Shown in pieces: positions 63,959 through 64,000 of a stretch of 64,000 nt of DNA. The position numbers and the translations under genes were made by a program. The stretch spans positions 62,001 through 126,000 of the forward strand of contig NZ_JACTVA010000003.1 of assembly GCF_014490485.1 (NCBI RefSeq), given 5' to 3'. This stretch comes from Teichococcus aerophilus. GTDB taxonomy: Bacteria > Pseudomonadota > Alphaproteobacteria > Acetobacterales > Acetobacteraceae. Each line of letters opens with the position of its first letter. The first letter of the stretch is position 1. Below the pieces are notes generated by a model. The model was not told the origin of the DNA and searched no databases. It saw only the letters and a program-made list of their open reading frames with translations.

Positions 63959-64000
63959 ATGGCCACCAACATCCTGATGCCCGCCCTCTCCCCCACCATG
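63959..64000 (+). CDS. pdhC: Dihydrolipoamide acetyltransferase (E2), first 14 codons
   Basis: The window ends inside this gene. The visible residues [14 protein letters not shown] are the start of an E2 lipoyl domain and repeat the [10 protein letters not shown] motif at the start of PdhB. GAGGAAGCGGG before the ATG is a ribosome-binding site. It continues the pdhA-pdhB operon, 14 bp after pdhB. Confidence 0.9.
   Translation, partial: MATNILMPALSPTM

Overview
The window is uniformly GC-rich chromosomal DNA, densely packed with intact genes. Gene content and family variants point to an alphaproteobacterium, most likely an Acetobacteraceae member of the Roseomonas type. This taxonomic reading is inference from gene families: rpoZ-rsh, lepB-rnc-era-recO, a DksA with one cysteine, a PDH E1 beta with a lipoyl domain, a eukaryotic-type NADP isocitrate dehydrogenase and orphan Tat-exported binding proteins. 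No rRNA, tRNA, phage, transposase or CRISPR was seen.

Layout. 1-1602: the end of a solute-binding protein, a structured 118-bp inverted-repeat element, and prpB on the minus strand. 1753-7828: a translationally coupled operon for maturation of a CO-dehydrogenase/xanthine-dehydrogenase type molybdoenzyme (CoxG, MoxR ATPase, CoxE, split XdhC, a MoeA-like/MocA fusion), running straight into folK. 7898-11009: rpoZ, rsh and acpS. 11075-18032: a mixed block (YraN, penicillin acylase, Bpt, divergent EpmA and EpmB, luciferase-like oxidoreductase) separating acpS from lepB-rnc-era-recO (18123-21340). 21380-28494: a Mug-type glycosylase, an NRAMP-like transporter, two DUF3597 genes, parC and an MFS exporter. 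28607-33426: an exported glutathione peroxidase coupled to a sulfite-oxidase-like protein, gamma-glutamyltransferase and several small exported proteins. 33423-42304: an ABC exporter, icd, DUF599, an orphan binding protein, a HerA-like ATPase and an amidohydrolase. 42499-47944 (minus strand): fusA, dksA and rpmF-plsX-fabH. 48059-54648: a GntR regulator, msrA, a serine hydrolase, a peptide-binding protein, a dipeptidase and a GNAT. 54645-61198: histidine utilisation (hutF against hutC-hutU-hutH-hutI). 61469-64000: pdhA, pdhB and the first codons of pdhC.

How the parts work together. The hut genes convert histidine through urocanate, imidazolonepropionate and formiminoglutamate to N-formylglutamate. 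A HutC-like repressor with its own palindrome lies in the hutF/hutC gap. The most notable regulatory signal is a 17-bp near-palindrome shared (15 of 17 bases) between the region upstream of the GntR gene at 48059-48805 and the pdhA promoter 12 kb away, where it overlaps the -10 box. This suggests one GntR protein controls both itself and pyruvate dehydrogenase. A second perfect inverted repeat lies just downstream of that promoter.

Most genes are well-known families. I found no defence island or clearly new multi-gene system. The points most worth follow-up are the GntR-pdh link, the NRAMP-like protein without metal-ligand motifs, the divergent EF-G outside a str operon, the cofactor-maturation operon without its enzyme, and the inverted-repeat element at 513-630.
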